From the NCBI GenBank assembly GCA_030603605.1, contig JAUVXN010000017.1, positions 1-18,638 of the forward strand: DNA of 18,638 nt, given 5' to 3'. Made by a program: the position numbers and the translations under genes. Source of the stretch: Dehalococcoidales bacterium (GTDB lineage Bacteria > Chloroflexota > Dehalococcoidia > Dehalococcoidales > RBG-16-60-22). Positions 18,552 to 18,638 of this stretch are shown here, piece by piece (within the stretch, counting starts at the first letter, position 1; each line of letters opens with the position of its first letter). The notes under the pieces were generated by a model. The model ran no database searches. It saw only the letters and a list, made by a program, of their open reading frames with translations, and was not told the DNA's origin.

Positions 18552-18638
18552 CTACTTTCTAAAAATTGGGCTATTGCTTGCGCTGCCTGGAGGCCATGGA
18601 ATAGTAGCAACCTTCGTTATAGCAAGCCTTCCAGAGAT
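18552..18638 (-). CDS. Possible C-terminal end of a minus-strand gene (runs off right edge)
   Basis: A minus frame is open from the right edge to TAG 18554-18552, ending KVATIPWPPGSASNSPIFRK. It stops just before the bidirectional terminator, as a convergent gene would. At 28 codons it could be chance. Confidence 0.3.
   Translation of the reverse strand: MSGRLAITKVATIPWPPGSASNSPIFRK

Noticed and set aside
1..18638. Terminase, portal, tail, integrase, replication initiator, packaging ATPase, tRNA genes
   Set aside because: Looked for on both strands by motif; none could be supported, so viral identity stays an inference.

Overview
The window looks bacterial: it has strong AGGAGG-type ribosome binding sites, sigma70-type promoters (TTGACA, 17 bp, TAGAAT or AATAAT), intrinsic terminators and tightly packed, translationally coupled genes. 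No rRNA, tRNA or taxonomic marker gene is present. The style (about 50% GC, an Mrp-like ATPase, many small orphan proteins) recalls uncultivated Chloroflexota such as Dehalococcoidia, but that is a guess. Nearly everything lies on the minus strand and most proteins are orphans, which fits a provirus, plasmid-virus or other mobile element better than a housekeeping region. No terminase, portal, tail, integrase, packaging ATPase or replication protein was recognised, so the identity of the element is inference.

Three minus-strand transcription units can be drawn, read right to left. Unit 1 (about 16.6 to 10.2 kb) encodes an Mrp/MinD-like P-loop ATPase, an SCP2-like protein, a tiny CxxC protein, two tandem paralogous DNA-binding proteins (SANT-like, two MerR/excisionase-like HTHs and a zinc finger), several small proteins ending in a shared Pro/Trp tag (EGPPLPR then GIRWPW), and an AT-richer SAM methyltransferase. 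Unit 2 (10.1 to 3.8 kb) begins with two more tag-carrying small proteins. It continues with a 518-aa protein of Ig-like repeats, a 691-aa protein with four InlB-type repeats, three small helical proteins and a caspase/gingipain-like cysteine peptidase. Unit 3 (3.6 to 0.26 kb) looks like a structural module: two Pro-rich or amphipathic proteins, a 260-aa candidate capsid protein, Ser-Gly-rich proteins and other beta-rich proteins, ending at a terminator near 0.2 kb. Another gene runs off the left edge.

Each unit starts with a candidate promoter whose -10 box is TAGAAT. Each also has a leader carrying a GGGGCARGC hairpin of intrinsic-terminator type between promoter and first gene, which suggests shared attenuation or antitermination control.

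On the right, a divergent plus-strand promoter drives a 368-aa protein with a Cys-rich helical middle and an ADP-ribosyltransferase-like C-terminus of different base composition. Next come a frame-orphaned ORF remnant, a 75-aa basic protein with a TTG start and a strong terminator. The C-terminal end of a convergent minus-strand gene may reach the right edge.

The most interesting signals are the recurring EGPPLPR/RWPW tag with its 47-bp DNA repeat, the clan CD peptidase inside a putative virion gene cluster, and the triplicated promoter-hairpin leaders. My working model is a tailless or otherwise unusual virus-like element with Ig/InlB-type spikes and a proteolytic maturation step.
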